A DNA stretch of 64,000 nt from Pseudomonadota bacterium (GCA_018816735.1 JAHIVH010000070.1:372001-436000), one strand, 5' to 3'; shown: positions 36,203 through 46,071, counted from the stretch's first letter. The notes: generated by a model from the sequence alone, not told the origin. A program made the numbers and translations.

Positions 36203-37461
36203 AGAACACAATCTTGCTTTTGATCGGTCTGGGTTTGCTGGCAGGTATGGCTGAAGCCGGAGAAATCGGTGAGGTTGACATTCATGGATTTCTTTCTCAG
36301 GGATATTTAAAAACGGATCATAATAATTACATGGCAGAAACCGAAGACGGTTCTTTTCAATTTAATGAACTGGGACTAAATTTTGGAACCCGCTTGTCAG
36401 GCAAGCTTTGGTTGGGCATGCAGTTTTTTGCAAGGGATCTGGGCACGGACGGTAATGATGAACTGGTTCTGGACTGGGCGGTTGCCGACTACAGATGGCA
36501 GGATTTTCTGGGAGTCCGGGTGGGAAAGATCAAGAACAATTACGGGTATTATGCTGCCATTCGGGATGTGGATCTGCTTCGGACCAGCGTGTTTGTGCCG
36601 AGGAGTATCTATTCCGAGATGTTTCGGGATGCCACATCTTCATTCAAGGGAGTGTCTTTTTATGGCGAAATTGAATTGGGCGGCTTCGGAAGTATGGCCT
36701 ATGATTTTGTTAACGGGCTGCCGAATATGGGGCCGGATACCGGTCTGGCCAGTGGCTGGGAAAATTATTGGGCATTTCTGGAACTTGATGTGACAAATTT
36801 GAAAAGTGGGATGTCGTTTACATATGACTTAAAATGGGAGACCCCCCTGAACGGATTGATGCTCGGGTTTACCCGGATGTGGTTCAATGATATAGAGGTC
36901 GACGGTACGCTGAGCGGCAACTTGGCAGAAAAGGTTTATCATATAACCGGTTTTCATGAAAAATCGGATCTGGCGTATATTTTTCTGACCATCAGATACG
37001 CATGGCAGGGGTTTGTTTTAATGGGGGAATTTGCCCAAAATGACATGGATAGACGTATCGATATGGATGGGTTTGAAGGCGGGTATCTGGATGCCGACAG
37101 CATCACCACCCAGGGGTGGTATGCGGGAATGGCCTACCGGTTTAACCGTTACTTTGAAGCGGAATACAAGTACTCTGAATATTATGGAAACCGTTACAAT
37201 AAAGATGGGAAAGATGTCTATGACAACAAGCTCTTAAATCAGCTTCTCAACATCAATGGCACACTCAAAAGCCGAAATGATGATTTTTTGGCATGGACAA
37301 AAACCAGCACCTTTTCATTTCGTTTTGACATAAGCGAATATTGGCTTTTCAAGTTTGAGATTGCCTACAATGACGGTTTTGGAGAGTTGACTTCCGCGCA
37401 AACCGATGATCTGAAACGCTACTGGTGGCTTTATGCGGCTAAGGTGACGTATAATTTTTAA
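36199..37461 (+). CDS. outer-membrane beta-barrel protein, copy 1
   Basis: 420 residues. A signal peptide (about 1-20, cut after AEA) precedes a strand-rich protein ending in Phe (KVTYNF), the usual C-terminal signature of outer-membrane barrels. Alternating polar and aromatic strands run throughout. The first ~60 mature residues (VDIHGFLSQGYLKTDHNNYM; GSFQFNELGLNF) and the last ~50 (TSTFSFRFDI; KRYWWLYAAKV) are nearly the same as in the two paralogues. The middle varies. It is probably a porin or substrate-specific channel. Translation is coupled by ATGA to the PstS-like gene before it, suggesting delivery of a shared ligand. Confidence 0.82.
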   Translation: MKNTILLLIGLGLLAGMAEAGEIGEVDIHGFLSQGYLKTDHNNYMAETEDGSFQFNELGLNFGTRLSGKLWLGMQFFARDLGTDGNDELVLDWAVADYRWQDFLGVRVGKIKNNYGYYAAIRDVDLLRTSVFVPRSIYSEMFRDATSSFKGVSFYGEIELGGFGSMAYDFVNGLPNMGPDTGLASGWENYWAFLELDVTNLKSGMSFTYDLKWETPLNGLMLGFTRMWFNDIEVDGTLSGNLAEKVYHITGFHEKSDLAYIFLTIRYAWQGFVLMGEFAQNDMDRRIDMDGFEGGYLDADSITTQGWYAGMAYRFNRYFEAEYKYSEYYGNRYNKDGKDVYDNKLLNQLLNINGTLKSRNDDFLAWTKTSTFSFRFDISEYWLFKFEIAYNDGFGELTSAQTDDLKRYWWLYAAKVTYNF

Positions 37462-37501
37462 GCCATAAGGATAACCTTTTTGAAGAAAGAGAGTAAAGTC
37501 T

Positions 37502-38797
37502 ATGGCATTGCAAAAGCGAACGTTGAATTTTCTTCTTACGGCAGCAGCTATTATATTTTTATGTGCATGCACTGCATATGCAGATGACAAAGTTGACATT
37601 CATGGGTTCATTTCACAAGGGTATCTGAAAACCGATCATAATAACTACATGGCGGAAACCAAAGACGGGTCATTTCAGTTTAATGAGCTGGGGTTGAATT
37701 TTGCCACGGATTTATCAGACAAATTGCGCATAGGCCTCCAGTTTTTTGCCAGAGACCTGGGCGAAGATGGAAATGACGACCTGGTTCTGGACTGGGCCTT
37801 TGCCGATTACAAATGGCGGGACTTTCTGGGTTTCCGTGTGGGAAGGATTAAGACGCCATTTGGCTATTACAATGCGATTCGGGATTTTGACATGCTTCGG
37901 ACCAGTATTTTTGCCCCCCAGAGCGTGTATCCGGAAATGCTGCGGGATGCTTTTTCGTTTATGAAGGGAGTCTCTTTTTATGGATATGTGTCGATGGGAA
38001 CATGGGGGAGCATTTCTTATAACTACCTGGCAGGGCTTCCCAATGTGTCAAAAGATACGGGATACAGGGGGGCAACGGAAGATTTCTGGTTGTTTTACAA
38101 TCTTCAGGTAAAAGAAATGACTGTCGATCTGTCCCATGCCTTTGATTGTCAATGGGAAACCCCTTTGCCCGGCGTGTTGATCGGGGGAACCTTTTACGTT
38201 ATCAACAATTTGTATGCAGAGGGTACGGTTGGTGGAGATGGCGGGTATGCCGATTATAAAAAGTTGACCTATTTCAAAAAATTTAATGATATGACCGGCT
38301 ATGCTTTGTTTCTGCGATATACCATGGGCAGTGCTATATTTTCGAACGAGTTTTGGGAGAATAAAACCGAGACAATCATTGATGCGGTCAGAACATATGA
38401 TGATCCCGGGTTCCTGAAAGCCGTAGATCTCACAAATCAGGGGTGGTATGTGAGCTTGTCATACCGGTTTAATGAGATATTTGAGGCGGAATACTGCTAT
38501 TCGGAATTTTTTCCGGATAAAACCAACAAAAACGGCAAGGGCTTTTACCCGGCGAACGATCTGGGTGAAGTGCTCGGCTTGAATGGCGTCAAAAAGCAAC
38601 TCATAAACGAATTCGAGGCCTGGAAGAAAACCAGCACCTTTTCTTTCCGATTCGATATCAATGAATTCTGGCTCTTCAAACTGGAGACTGCCTACAACGA
38701 CGGATTTGGCGATTATACTTCCGCTGATAATGGGGACCATAAAAATCTCAAACGGTATTGGTGGCTGTACGCGGCCAAGGTGACGTATAATTTTTAA
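37502..38797 (+). CDS. outer-membrane beta-barrel protein, copy 2
   Basis: 431 residues. The signal peptide (about 1-27) differs from that of copy 1 and contains FLCACTAYA, so a lipoprotein signal might be read, but the cut after AYA fits better. The mature protein opens VDIHGFISQGYLKTDHNNYM and ends KVTYNF like its neighbours. It is closer to copy 3 than to copy 1 (GFRVGRIK; AIRDFDMLRTSIF; DPGFLKA). It lacks a PstS-like gene of its own directly before it and follows copy 1 by 40 bp. Probably an outer-membrane channel. Confidence 0.82.
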   Translation: MALQKRTLNFLLTAAAIIFLCACTAYADDKVDIHGFISQGYLKTDHNNYMAETKDGSFQFNELGLNFATDLSDKLRIGLQFFARDLGEDGNDDLVLDWAFADYKWRDFLGFRVGRIKTPFGYYNAIRDFDMLRTSIFAPQSVYPEMLRDAFSFMKGVSFYGYVSMGTWGSISYNYLAGLPNVSKDTGYRGATEDFWLFYNLQVKEMTVDLSHAFDCQWETPLPGVLIGGTFYVINNLYAEGTVGGDGGYADYKKLTYFKKFNDMTGYALFLRYTMGSAIFSNEFWENKTETIIDAVRTYDDPGFLKAVDLTNQGWYVSLSYRFNEIFEAEYCYSEFFPDKTNKNGKGFYPANDLGEVLGLNGVKKQLINEFEAWKKTSTFSFRFDINEFWLFKLETAYNDGFGDYTSADNGDHKNLKRYWWLYAAKVTYNF

Positions 38798-38904
38798 CCT
38801 GGCAGTATATATCCGCTATAAAAGGGCCGTCTTTTTATTTGCTTGTCCTGGTTAAATCATATGGCGCATAAAAATTGTTAATGGAGATAAAGGAGAAAAA
38901 AAAG

Positions 38905-39354
38905 ATGAAATTCCAAAAGCGACGGTTGTCTTTTTTTCATTTGACCGCAGTCATGATGCTTATTCTGACCGCATTCTCCGCCTATGCCAATGACATTGTG
39001 TTTGTCATAAATAAAGATGTCAAAACAGATAAGGTCACCAGAGAGGAGCTGCGGGACATGTTTCTGGGCAACATATCTGTATGGCCGGATCAACAGAAAG
39101 TGAATTTTGTAACTTTGGGTGATCCGGAAACGCATAAAACATTTGTCCGGGCCTACATCCGGAAAACCGAGAGCCAGTTTCAGGCCTGGTGGAAGCGGAG
39201 GCTGTTCACCGGCACAGGTAAAGTTCCTCTTAAATTCAAATCCGAACAGGACGTGATCGACTATGTGGCCAGGACAGAAGGCGGGCTCGGGTATGTGTCT
39301 TCCAAAGCGGCGATCGGCGGTACCGTTAAAATCCTGACGGTGACGGATAATTAG
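38905..39354 (+). CDS. small exported PstS-like substrate-binding protein, copy 2
   Basis: 149 residues from the ATG at 38905, which follows AAAGGAG; starts further upstream have no such site. Signal peptide about 1-27 (cut after SAYA). Mature part NDIVFVINKDVKTDKVT, LRDMFLGNISVWPD, FQAWWKRRLFTGTG and VARTEGGLGYVSS parallels copy 1 throughout. It is again a half-size PstS-type domain without a visible phosphate loop. The third barrel starts 12 bp downstream, so this pair repeats the SBP-barrel arrangement of 35729-37461. Confidence 0.82.
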   Translation: MKFQKRRLSFFHLTAVMMLILTAFSAYANDIVFVINKDVKTDKVTREELRDMFLGNISVWPDQQKVNFVTLGDPETHKTFVRAYIRKTESQFQAWWKRRLFTGTGKVPLKFKSEQDVIDYVARTEGGLGYVSSKAAIGGTVKILTVTDN

Positions 39355-39366
39355 AGGAGGACTAAA

Positions 39367-40641
39367 ATGAGAAAAATCATTTTAATTTTTACCGGATTAA
39401 GCCTGATTGCAGGATTTGCATATGCCGGAGATGAAGGAAAAGTGGATATCCATGGGTTTATTTCTCAAGGGTATCTTAAGACAGATCATAACAATTACAT
39501 GGCGGAAACCGAAGATGGGTCATTCCAGTTCAATGAGCTGGGCCTCAATTTTGGTACGGATTTGACAGACAAACTGAGGCTTGGTCTTCAGTTTTTCGCC
39601 AGGGACCTGGGCACAGACGGAAATGACAAACTGGTTCTGGACTGGGTTGTTGCCGATTACAGATGGCGGGACTTTCTGGGATTCAGAGTCGGGCGGATCA
39701 AACTTCCAGCCGGGTATTACTATGCGATTCGGGATTTTGACATGCTGAGGACCGATGTATTTGTCCCCCAGTGTGTGTATCCGGAAATCCTCAGAGATAC
39801 CTTTTCATTTATAAAAGGCATATCGTTATATGGAAATATGATCGGCCCATGGGGACATTTGTCATACGATTATCTGACAGGGCGTGCCAATTTATCCCTA
39901 GATACCGGTTTGGCCAGCGCCCAGGAGGATTTTTGGTCATATTACGGCCTTAAGCTCACCGATATGACGTCAAGCCAGTCCCATTCATTTGATTGTAAGT
40001 GGGAGACACCCCTTCCCGGATTGATACTGGGTGGAACGGCCTATTATCACAAGGATTTTTATCTTGAAGGGACTTTGAGCGGCCCGGTGTCGGATATTCT
40101 CAAACTGACCTATTTAAGAACATATATGGATTTTAAAGGGTACTTCCTGATGTTGCGATATATCCTGGGGGACGTCGCTTTTACAGCCGAACTCAACCAG
40201 AACAGAATTGAATCCGTTATTGATGCAGACAGGAGTTATGATGATCCGGGATACCTGAAAGCAGAGGCGCTGACAAGTCAGGGATGGTATATGGCGCTCT
40301 CCTACCGGTTCAACTCCTTTTTTGAGGCCGAGTATATGTACTCGGTTTTTTATCCGGACAAGACCAACAAGCACGGAAAAGACCGGTATTCCCATACGGA
40401 TTTAAATGACGTGTTTAAATCCGTCGGCGTGCTTAAGCAGTTTTACGGTAATGATTTTGAAGCCTGGAAAAAAACCAGCACATTCTCTTTTCGGTTTGAT
40501 ATCAATGAATACTGGCTGTTCAAGCTGGAGGCCGCTTACAACGACGGGTTTGGCGAATATACTTCAGCAGACAACAGGGATCATTCAGATCTGAAACGCT
40601 ACTGGTGGCTCTATGCGGCTAAGGTCACGTATAACTTCTAG
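39367..40641 (+). CDS. outer-membrane beta-barrel protein, copy 3
   Basis: 424 residues. Signal peptide about 1-20 (cut after AYA). The mature start KVDIHGFISQGYLKTDHNN and the end KVTYNF match copies 1 and 2. The middle is most like copy 2 (GRIKLPAGYYYAIRDFDMLRT; DPGYLKAEALTSQGWYM). AGAGGAGG lies just before the ATG. It is the last gene of the array and is followed by a strong hairpin. Likely an outer-membrane channel for the ligand of the paired PstS-like protein; that function is inferred. Confidence 0.82.
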   Translation: MRKIILIFTGLSLIAGFAYAGDEGKVDIHGFISQGYLKTDHNNYMAETEDGSFQFNELGLNFGTDLTDKLRLGLQFFARDLGTDGNDKLVLDWVVADYRWRDFLGFRVGRIKLPAGYYYAIRDFDMLRTDVFVPQCVYPEILRDTFSFIKGISLYGNMIGPWGHLSYDYLTGRANLSLDTGLASAQEDFWSYYGLKLTDMTSSQSHSFDCKWETPLPGLILGGTAYYHKDFYLEGTLSGPVSDILKLTYLRTYMDFKGYFLMLRYILGDVAFTAELNQNRIESVIDADRSYDDPGYLKAEALTSQGWYMALSYRFNSFFEAEYMYSVFYPDKTNKHGKDRYSHTDLNDVFKSVGVLKQFYGNDFEAWKKTSTFSFRFDINEYWLFKLEAAYNDGFGEYTSADNRDHSDLKRYWWLYAAKVTYNF

Positions 40642-40669
40642 ACGGAATCCTCTTCGGCCATATAAACAA

Positions 40670-40704
40670 AAAGGCCGATGCTATCCCATCATTCATCGGC
40701 CTTT
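40670..40704. terminator. hairpin terminator after the barrel array
   Basis: An 11-bp perfect stem (AAAGGCCGATG, 40670-40680, with 40694-40704) with a 13-nt loop lies between two converging genes. A-rich and T-rich flanks make it usable from both sides. Confidence 0.7.
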
Positions 40705-40736
40705 ACTATTCCTTTATCAAACAGAATGAATAGCTT

Positions 40737-41357
40737 TTAGGATGCTTTTTTTTTGACCAAAAGACATACAATATCTTTTGCATCTTCCAAAGACAGCTTG
40801 CTCATATTCAGCACCAGGTGATAGAGATGGGGACTGTCATAATCGGCCTTGCCGAACTTGGCAAAGAAGGCAGCACGTTTCTTTTCGCCAATGGTCACGG
40901 CCTGTTCGGCCTTTGCTTCATTCAGTTTGTAAAACTGCTGCATGAATGTGATCCTGTGCGCCATATCTGAAACCAGGTGAAGATGAAAGGCGTTTTCATG
41001 GTCCGCTAAAATGTATTGACCGCCTCGTCCCATAATAATGACATTATCTTTTTCGGCAGACTCCACGATAATTTCCTTCAATACATCCATGTAAACGTTT
41101 TCATCCAGATAGCCTCTTGTATCACCGATTAACCGGCTCATATAATCTTTGTTCAGCATGATGGCAAACAGTTTGGAGAGCGTGCCGCCCACATTCCTTT
41201 CCATAGACTTGACCCAGTCTTTGGAAACATTTACTTTTTTTGCGATTTCATTAATGATAACTTCATCAAGATATACATAATCCATTTCTTTTGCGATCAT
41301 TCTTCCAAGGGTTCTGCCACCTGCACCGAATTGTCGGGAAATGGTTATCACGGCCAT
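40737..41357 (-). CDS. cytidylate kinase-like family protein
   Basis: 206 residues. The nucleotide loop reads ISRQFGAGGRTLG at the very N-terminus, the pattern of the cytidylate kinase-like family found widely in anaerobes. DEVIINEIAKKVNVS and VIIMGRGGQYIL are further family stretches. LVSDMAHRITFM with a Lys/Arg-rich segment (GEKKRAAFFAKFG) looks like the lid. True CMP kinase has a longer NMP-binding insert, so activity on CMP is doubtful. Cytoplasmic. It converges on the barrel array and has no obvious partner. Confidence 0.8.
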   Translation of the reverse strand: MAVITISRQFGAGGRTLGRMIAKEMDYVYLDEVIINEIAKKVNVSKDWVKSMERNVGGTLSKLFAIMLNKDYMSRLIGDTRGYLDENVYMDVLKEIIVESAEKDNVIIMGRGGQYILADHENAFHLHLVSDMAHRITFMQQFYKLNEAKAEQAVTIGEKKRAAFFAKFGKADYDSPHLYHLVLNMSKLSLEDAKDIVCLLVKKKAS

Positions 41358-41648
41358 AGTGTTTATCTCCTCTATTCTGGGTTAGCCGTGTCTAAAAATA
41401 AGACCGGGCTGAATGGTTAAATTGTAAAGTACTGATATTTTTAATTAAGTTAAAAGAATGGTATCAGGATACCCAAATGGTGTCAAGGCTGATTTAACAG
41501 CCGGACAGGTAATGGCGGCGAATATAACGGCATATGATAAAAAATTCGAAAAATGGGTTGAATTACATTAAAAACACGGCATATGGTATTGACGACTATT
41601 TTTATCACGTATTCAAACAACGGATAATACCAGGGAGAGAGCAATAAC

Positions 41649-42038
41649 ATGGACCTGAAATCAGGAGGCAATTCTTTTGCGTTTCAGATGGGACTTGAAA
41701 TTGAAGAGATGAAGCATGGCCAAAGCAAGGGCATTTTAAGGGTGAATGAGAACCATCAGAACACGGTAGGCCTGGTTCATGGGGGTGTTCTATGCACCAT
41801 GGCCGATACTTTGTGCGGGGCAGCCGTTTTGTCCGGGATTGCAAAGAATCGTCATCCATTGACCATGGACCTGAATATTTCGTTCCTGAAGGCAGCAAAA
41901 GGAAAAGTGATTACCGGTGAGGCGGCAACCATTCACTTGGGAAACAGGACAGCAAAGGTCGAATGTTCGTTGAAGTCGGAAGATGTATTGATTGCCCGGG
42001 CCTATGCCACATTTATTATCGTTGATAAGGGGAGATAA
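41649..42038 (+). CDS. PaaI-family hotdog thioesterase
   Basis: 129 residues. The single hotdog domain has the PaaI signature HGGVLCTMADTLCGAAV (about 38-54), where HGG and Asp form the catalytic site. LNISFLKAAKGKVITGEA is the next strand pair. It hydrolyses acyl-CoA, perhaps aromatic or short-chain. GGGAGAG precedes the ATG. The permease gene follows 7 bp later. Confidence 0.87.
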   Translation: MDLKSGGNSFAFQMGLEIEEMKHGQSKGILRVNENHQNTVGLVHGGVLCTMADTLCGAAVLSGIAKNRHPLTMDLNISFLKAAKGKVITGEAATIHLGNRTAKVECSLKSEDVLIARAYATFIIVDKGR

Positions 42039-42045
42039 AGACGTT

Positions 42046-43182
42046 ATGACCGGTGCAAGGCAAAACAACAAAACACAATCACTTGAAACCAGATATCTGA
42101 ATGCCAATTATTTTCTTCTGTTTCTTCTCATTCTTGTTTTTTTTGCCTGTTATCATGTGGTCCGGCCGTATATTCATACCATTATTGTGGCAGGACTTTT
42201 ATCAACGATTTTTCATCCGCTGCACCTGAAATTAGAGTCTTTGTTGAAAGGGAAAAAAAACGCGGCGGCTTTTTTTTCGTGTTTTCTTTTAACCATTCTG
42301 GTTGTGCTTCCACTAGTGTTCATGTTTTTTTCCGTGATTCAGCAGGGAGTGAATTCGTTTAACGGTATACGACTCTGGTTTGAAACAGGACAGTATGCCA
42401 CGCTTTCCGATCATCCGCTTGTCATTTATGGCACAGGATGGTTTAACCGGATTTTACCGGATTTGAAACTGATATTTCCGGATATTGATTTGAAGAATAT
42501 CCGGTTTGACAAAATGGCCTTGAACCTGTCTGCCTCAATTGGAAAAACGCTGTTGGCCCAAGGGGGGAACATTGCGGGGAACATTACAGCCCTTATTGGC
42601 AAATTTTTTTTGATGATTTTCACGTTTTTCTTTTTTATAAGAGACTATGAGAAGATCGTGGAGAGATTGCTTCACCTGATTCCATTGAGTGCCAGCCAGG
42701 AAGATAAAATTGTAGACAAAATAAAAGCAGTAGGAAAATCAGCGCTTCTGGGAACATTGGTCACTGCCCTTTTGCAAGGGGCGGCCGGAGGAATTGCTTT
42801 TTTTATTTCAGGTCTGCCCGGGCTTTTCTGGGGAATGGTCATGGCGTTTGCCTCGCTGATTCCCATGGTGGGAACCGCCTTGATCTGGGTGCCGGCATCT
42901 CTTTATCTTTTTATTTCAGGCCACTGGGGATATGGGGGTTTTATGGTGGTCTGGTGTGTGGTTGTCGTGGGCATGATTGATAATCTGGTCAGGCCCCTTT
43001 TCATGCAGGGTTCTGCCGGTATGGGCACACTTCTCATCTTCTTTTCCATTCTGGGGGGCATCAGTGCCTTCGGTCTTCTGGGACTGCTCTATGGCCCGCT
43101 TGTTTTTGGCCTGGCCACAGTGCTGGTATACATTTATGAAATTGAATATGCGGGGTTCCTGAATCGGCAGGACAGTAAATAG
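42046..43182 (+). CDS. AI-2E family transporter
   Basis: 378 residues from the ATG at 42046. A longer frame from 41992 would overlap the thioesterase gene and adds a non-matching start. About eight membrane helices are visible, with the family motifs FFIRDYEKIVERLLHLIP before a soluble segment and NLVRPLFMQGSAG near the end. The family includes TqsA/YdiK and Na+/H+ antiporter relatives, so autoinducer transport should not be assumed. It ends directly against the opposing HEAT-receiver gene. Confidence 0.87.
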   Translation: MTGARQNNKTQSLETRYLNANYFLLFLLILVFFACYHVVRPYIHTIIVAGLLSTIFHPLHLKLESLLKGKKNAAAFFSCFLLTILVVLPLVFMFFSVIQQGVNSFNGIRLWFETGQYATLSDHPLVIYGTGWFNRILPDLKLIFPDIDLKNIRFDKMALNLSASIGKTLLAQGGNIAGNITALIGKFFLMIFTFFFFIRDYEKIVERLLHLIPLSASQEDKIVDKIKAVGKSALLGTLVTALLQGAAGGIAFFISGLPGLFWGMVMAFASLIPMVGTALIWVPASLYLFISGHWGYGGFMVVWCVVVVGMIDNLVRPLFMQGSAGMGTLLIFFSILGGISAFGLLGLLYGPLVFGLATVLVYIYEIEYAGFLNRQDSK

Positions 43183-45867
43183 TTATTTCGCATAAATTCT
43201 GTCACGGCATGCCTTGTCCGAAAATGGCAGGTAGAGAATGCCTTCAACAGCATTATTCTTTGACGAATCCCTGAAGTAGGCGTCGCCCAGTTCATTTCCG
43301 GTAGAAAGTAACAACACGTTCAGGTCATCTTGGGAATACTTCTCTCTAATCTTGTTGATAAATGGAAAACAGGAATCATTCGCCACAAAAAGACTCGTGA
43401 TAAGCAGATCCGGCTTTGAAGATCGAATGGCTTCAAGTGTGGCATCAAAAGAAGAAAAACAGCGGGCCATACAATTCATTTCAACTAATTTTTTTTCCAT
43501 GAACAGTCGCAGGGCTTTATGCTCATCCACAATAAAAATGGTCTTCTCAGGATCAGGTTTTCTTCCCGCTGCACTGGACAAGATAGACTGGGCAAGGGCT
43601 TTTCTCCCCGTGTTGATAAGAAAGTCAGAAAATTCCTTTCTGACAGCCGGACTGGCTTTTAAAGAAAGATAATCAGCCGCCGGATTGATAAAAGAATCAG
43701 AAGAAAGAAGGGATTCAAAAATCGTGATGGACCTGCTGTCTAAAATTGCGGATACAATACCTGATTTGTCTGGATCGGAAGAGTCCATGATGGCCCGTAT
43801 TCTCGTCAGTTCTTTTGGGGCAGGATATTTGGAAATAGCATGGATTGCCGCAAACCGGATATGTTCATCCGGGTCAGAAATATAATCGATCATCGGAAAA
43901 ACGCTTTTTTGTTCTTCATTGTCAAAGGATAGGATCAGTGCAAGCCGGATACCAGTATGGGTCATTTTTTTTGCCAGTTTCTTCTTTAATTGAGGCAGGA
44001 TTTTTGAAAGCCCCATTTGATGGGTGATTTTAAGTAAATCAATAACAAGATTCAAATCATTGGAAAAAATATGATGGTTGACGATCTGATCACTAGCCGG
44101 GAGATTGGCTGCCAGTTGGGAAAGTGCTCTGTAACGGTTTTCCAGAACATTTGATTTCAGCATTTTTGATGCACTTTTAATAATTTCAACAGATATGACA
44201 TTCAGAAGTTCCTTGTCTGTCATTGGCTTTTTGATAATTCGATTCAGTTCTGCCGGATGTCCATTATTCAAAGGCACCACAGACGACAGATCGCCATCAC
44301 CATGAATAAAAAGAATAAGGGGAAGTTCTACTGCTGTGAAACGTTTCCGGATTTCACAGGCAAATGATAATCCGTTCATGTGGGGAAGAAACGAATCCGT
44401 GAGGACAATATCGGGAAGTGCTGATTCGATGGCATTAAGGGCATTTTGGGGGTCACTGAAAAGAACCGGATAAAATCCCAGGTCAATAAGGTATTTGTAG
44501 TAAATCTGGCGCATAATGGATGATGAATCAATGACAAAAACGGTCAGCCGGTGTTTAATGACAGGAAATGAGCTGTTGTTTTCTATAGATTGGGCAAGTG
44601 AACGGCTTCCTTTTTGTTTTAAAAGGTCAGTAAAGTGTTTTCGAATTAAAACCGGTGCGGATTGCAGGTAGTTGGATGCCGTAAAAACAAAAGCATCAGA
44701 CTCAAGCAGCCGGATAAAAAGGTTGTCTGCGAAACCGTCTATTATGGCAGCGACGCTTTCTTCTCTTCCGGATGTTTTTCCACCGGTTTCGATTATCCCC
44801 TTCAAACCTTCAATCAGTACATCAGAAAATTTGCTGTCCATAGCCATTGCTGCAGCGATACGAACCGGCAGAGACTCATTTTTCATACCTTCAATCAGGC
44901 TCACGGTGGATATTTCCACTTCCAGTCGCTTGATGGCCTCGTAAGCGGCAATGTTTACATGAATATCAGGATGTTTGATTTTTATGATCTTTAGAATCGC
45001 CTGCACGGCATCGGCTTTTTTCATTTGGCTCAATATCGTCAGGGTGTTTATAATGGATTCCGGCCGGGTTACATCCATATTGCCAAATACAGCAGGTATG
45101 ATTTGGGGCCCCATTTCAGCCAGGAGATCCATGGCCAGGTGCTGATCCGTGATAGACGGGGCGTTCAGCATTAAAAGTAGCTGGGCGAGATCGGAATCAT
45201 CATCAAGCGCTTCATACGTATCTTTTTGGGATGCCCGTTGTTCTGTCATTGTGGCGTCGTTCTTTGTGGCAGAACGTCTCCGTTTTTCAATACCGGATAG
45301 CGTGTCATTCAAAAAAGGATCTGCCTTGCTTGTCATGGCCGCTTTTTTCAAGGCATCAATGGCATTTTTCGTCCCGATATCCGCAAGGGCATTGACCGCA
45401 GCGCGTTTCAAATCATCATGCTCGTAAAAAATGAAGTCTGCAATGACGTTTATGCATGAGGGATCGCGAAGTTTGCCAAGAGAATGGATTATTTTCAAGA
45501 GCAAAGCCGGATCAGATTCGGTAATCAATGTGCTGGCAAGAAGCGGTACGGCCCTTGTAAGTCTTTTGGTACCACTGAACTGAAGATACGTGTCTATAAA
45601 TGCACTGTTTTCATGGGCTTTTTCCAGAATGAGGTCCAGTATTCTTTCTTTCAGTTTTTTGGAAAGGTCGGCGGTCCTTATCATGTGATTCAGCATATCC
45701 AATGAAACAGAGTCTGGCGCCATGCTGATTTCAAAAAGGATTTTATTTTGCAGCGCAGGGGTAAATGTTGAAAAATCATCAAGCATGGCCAGGCATTTTT
45801 TGGGGTTGTTTTTTTGAATGCAGGAGATGATATTTTCCAGTAAAACGGTTTCAGATAATTGATTCAT
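43183..45867 (-). CDS. HEAT-repeat protein with two receiver domains
   Basis: 894 residues, cytoplasmic. It is built from two repeats of one module: helical HEAT-like repeats followed by a receiver domain (about 440-560 and 773-894). The segments leading into the receivers are alike (LRKHFTDLL-type and VRKEFSDFLINTGRKALAQSI). Receiver 1 keeps the phospho-Asp (PDIVLTDSFLPHMNG) but its acidic pair is reduced to one Asp (FVIDSSS). Receiver 2 keeps the acidic pair (FIVDEH) but the phospho-Asp is Ser (PDLLITSLF). So at most receiver 1 can be phosphorylated. HEAT repeats bind proteins; the partner is unknown. The gene stands divergent to the CCG Fe-S protein. Confidence 0.85.
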   Translation of the reverse strand: MNQLSETVLLENIISCIQKNNPKKCLAMLDDFSTFTPALQNKILFEISMAPDSVSLDMLNHMIRTADLSKKLKERILDLILEKAHENSAFIDTYLQFSGTKRLTRAVPLLASTLITESDPALLLKIIHSLGKLRDPSCINVIADFIFYEHDDLKRAAVNALADIGTKNAIDALKKAAMTSKADPFLNDTLSGIEKRRRSATKNDATMTEQRASQKDTYEALDDDSDLAQLLLMLNAPSITDQHLAMDLLAEMGPQIIPAVFGNMDVTRPESIINTLTILSQMKKADAVQAILKIIKIKHPDIHVNIAAYEAIKRLEVEISTVSLIEGMKNESLPVRIAAAMAMDSKFSDVLIEGLKGIIETGGKTSGREESVAAIIDGFADNLFIRLLESDAFVFTASNYLQSAPVLIRKHFTDLLKQKGSRSLAQSIENNSSFPVIKHRLTVFVIDSSSIMRQIYYKYLIDLGFYPVLFSDPQNALNAIESALPDIVLTDSFLPHMNGLSFACEIRKRFTAVELPLILFIHGDGDLSSVVPLNNGHPAELNRIIKKPMTDKELLNVISVEIIKSASKMLKSNVLENRYRALSQLAANLPASDQIVNHHIFSNDLNLVIDLLKITHQMGLSKILPQLKKKLAKKMTHTGIRLALILSFDNEEQKSVFPMIDYISDPDEHIRFAAIHAISKYPAPKELTRIRAIMDSSDPDKSGIVSAILDSRSITIFESLLSSDSFINPAADYLSLKASPAVRKEFSDFLINTGRKALAQSILSSAAGRKPDPEKTIFIVDEHKALRLFMEKKLVEMNCMARCFSSFDATLEAIRSSKPDLLITSLFVANDSCFPFINKIREKYSQDDLNVLLLSTGNELGDAYFRDSSKNNAVEGILYLPFSDKACRDRIYAK

Positions 45868-46071
45868 GCGAAAATAGTCCTTAATGAACCGGGGGTCCGG
45901 GGGAAAATATTTTTTAAAGTATCGGTTACCGCTTGAGTTTAGTGCCTGATATGGGTATTCAAGGATGTTTTAAGCGGATAAAAAATCGGTTTAGAAAAAA
46001 GCATTGCTTTAACTATAATAGAAAACATTCCAGGTGTCAAAGGACAGATTCGGAATTCATGGGACAGGTGA

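Noticed and set aside
41528..41585. Repeated ACGGCATATG before the thioesterase gene
   Set aside because: Two copies of ten bases are too short and too few to call a repeat family or operator.
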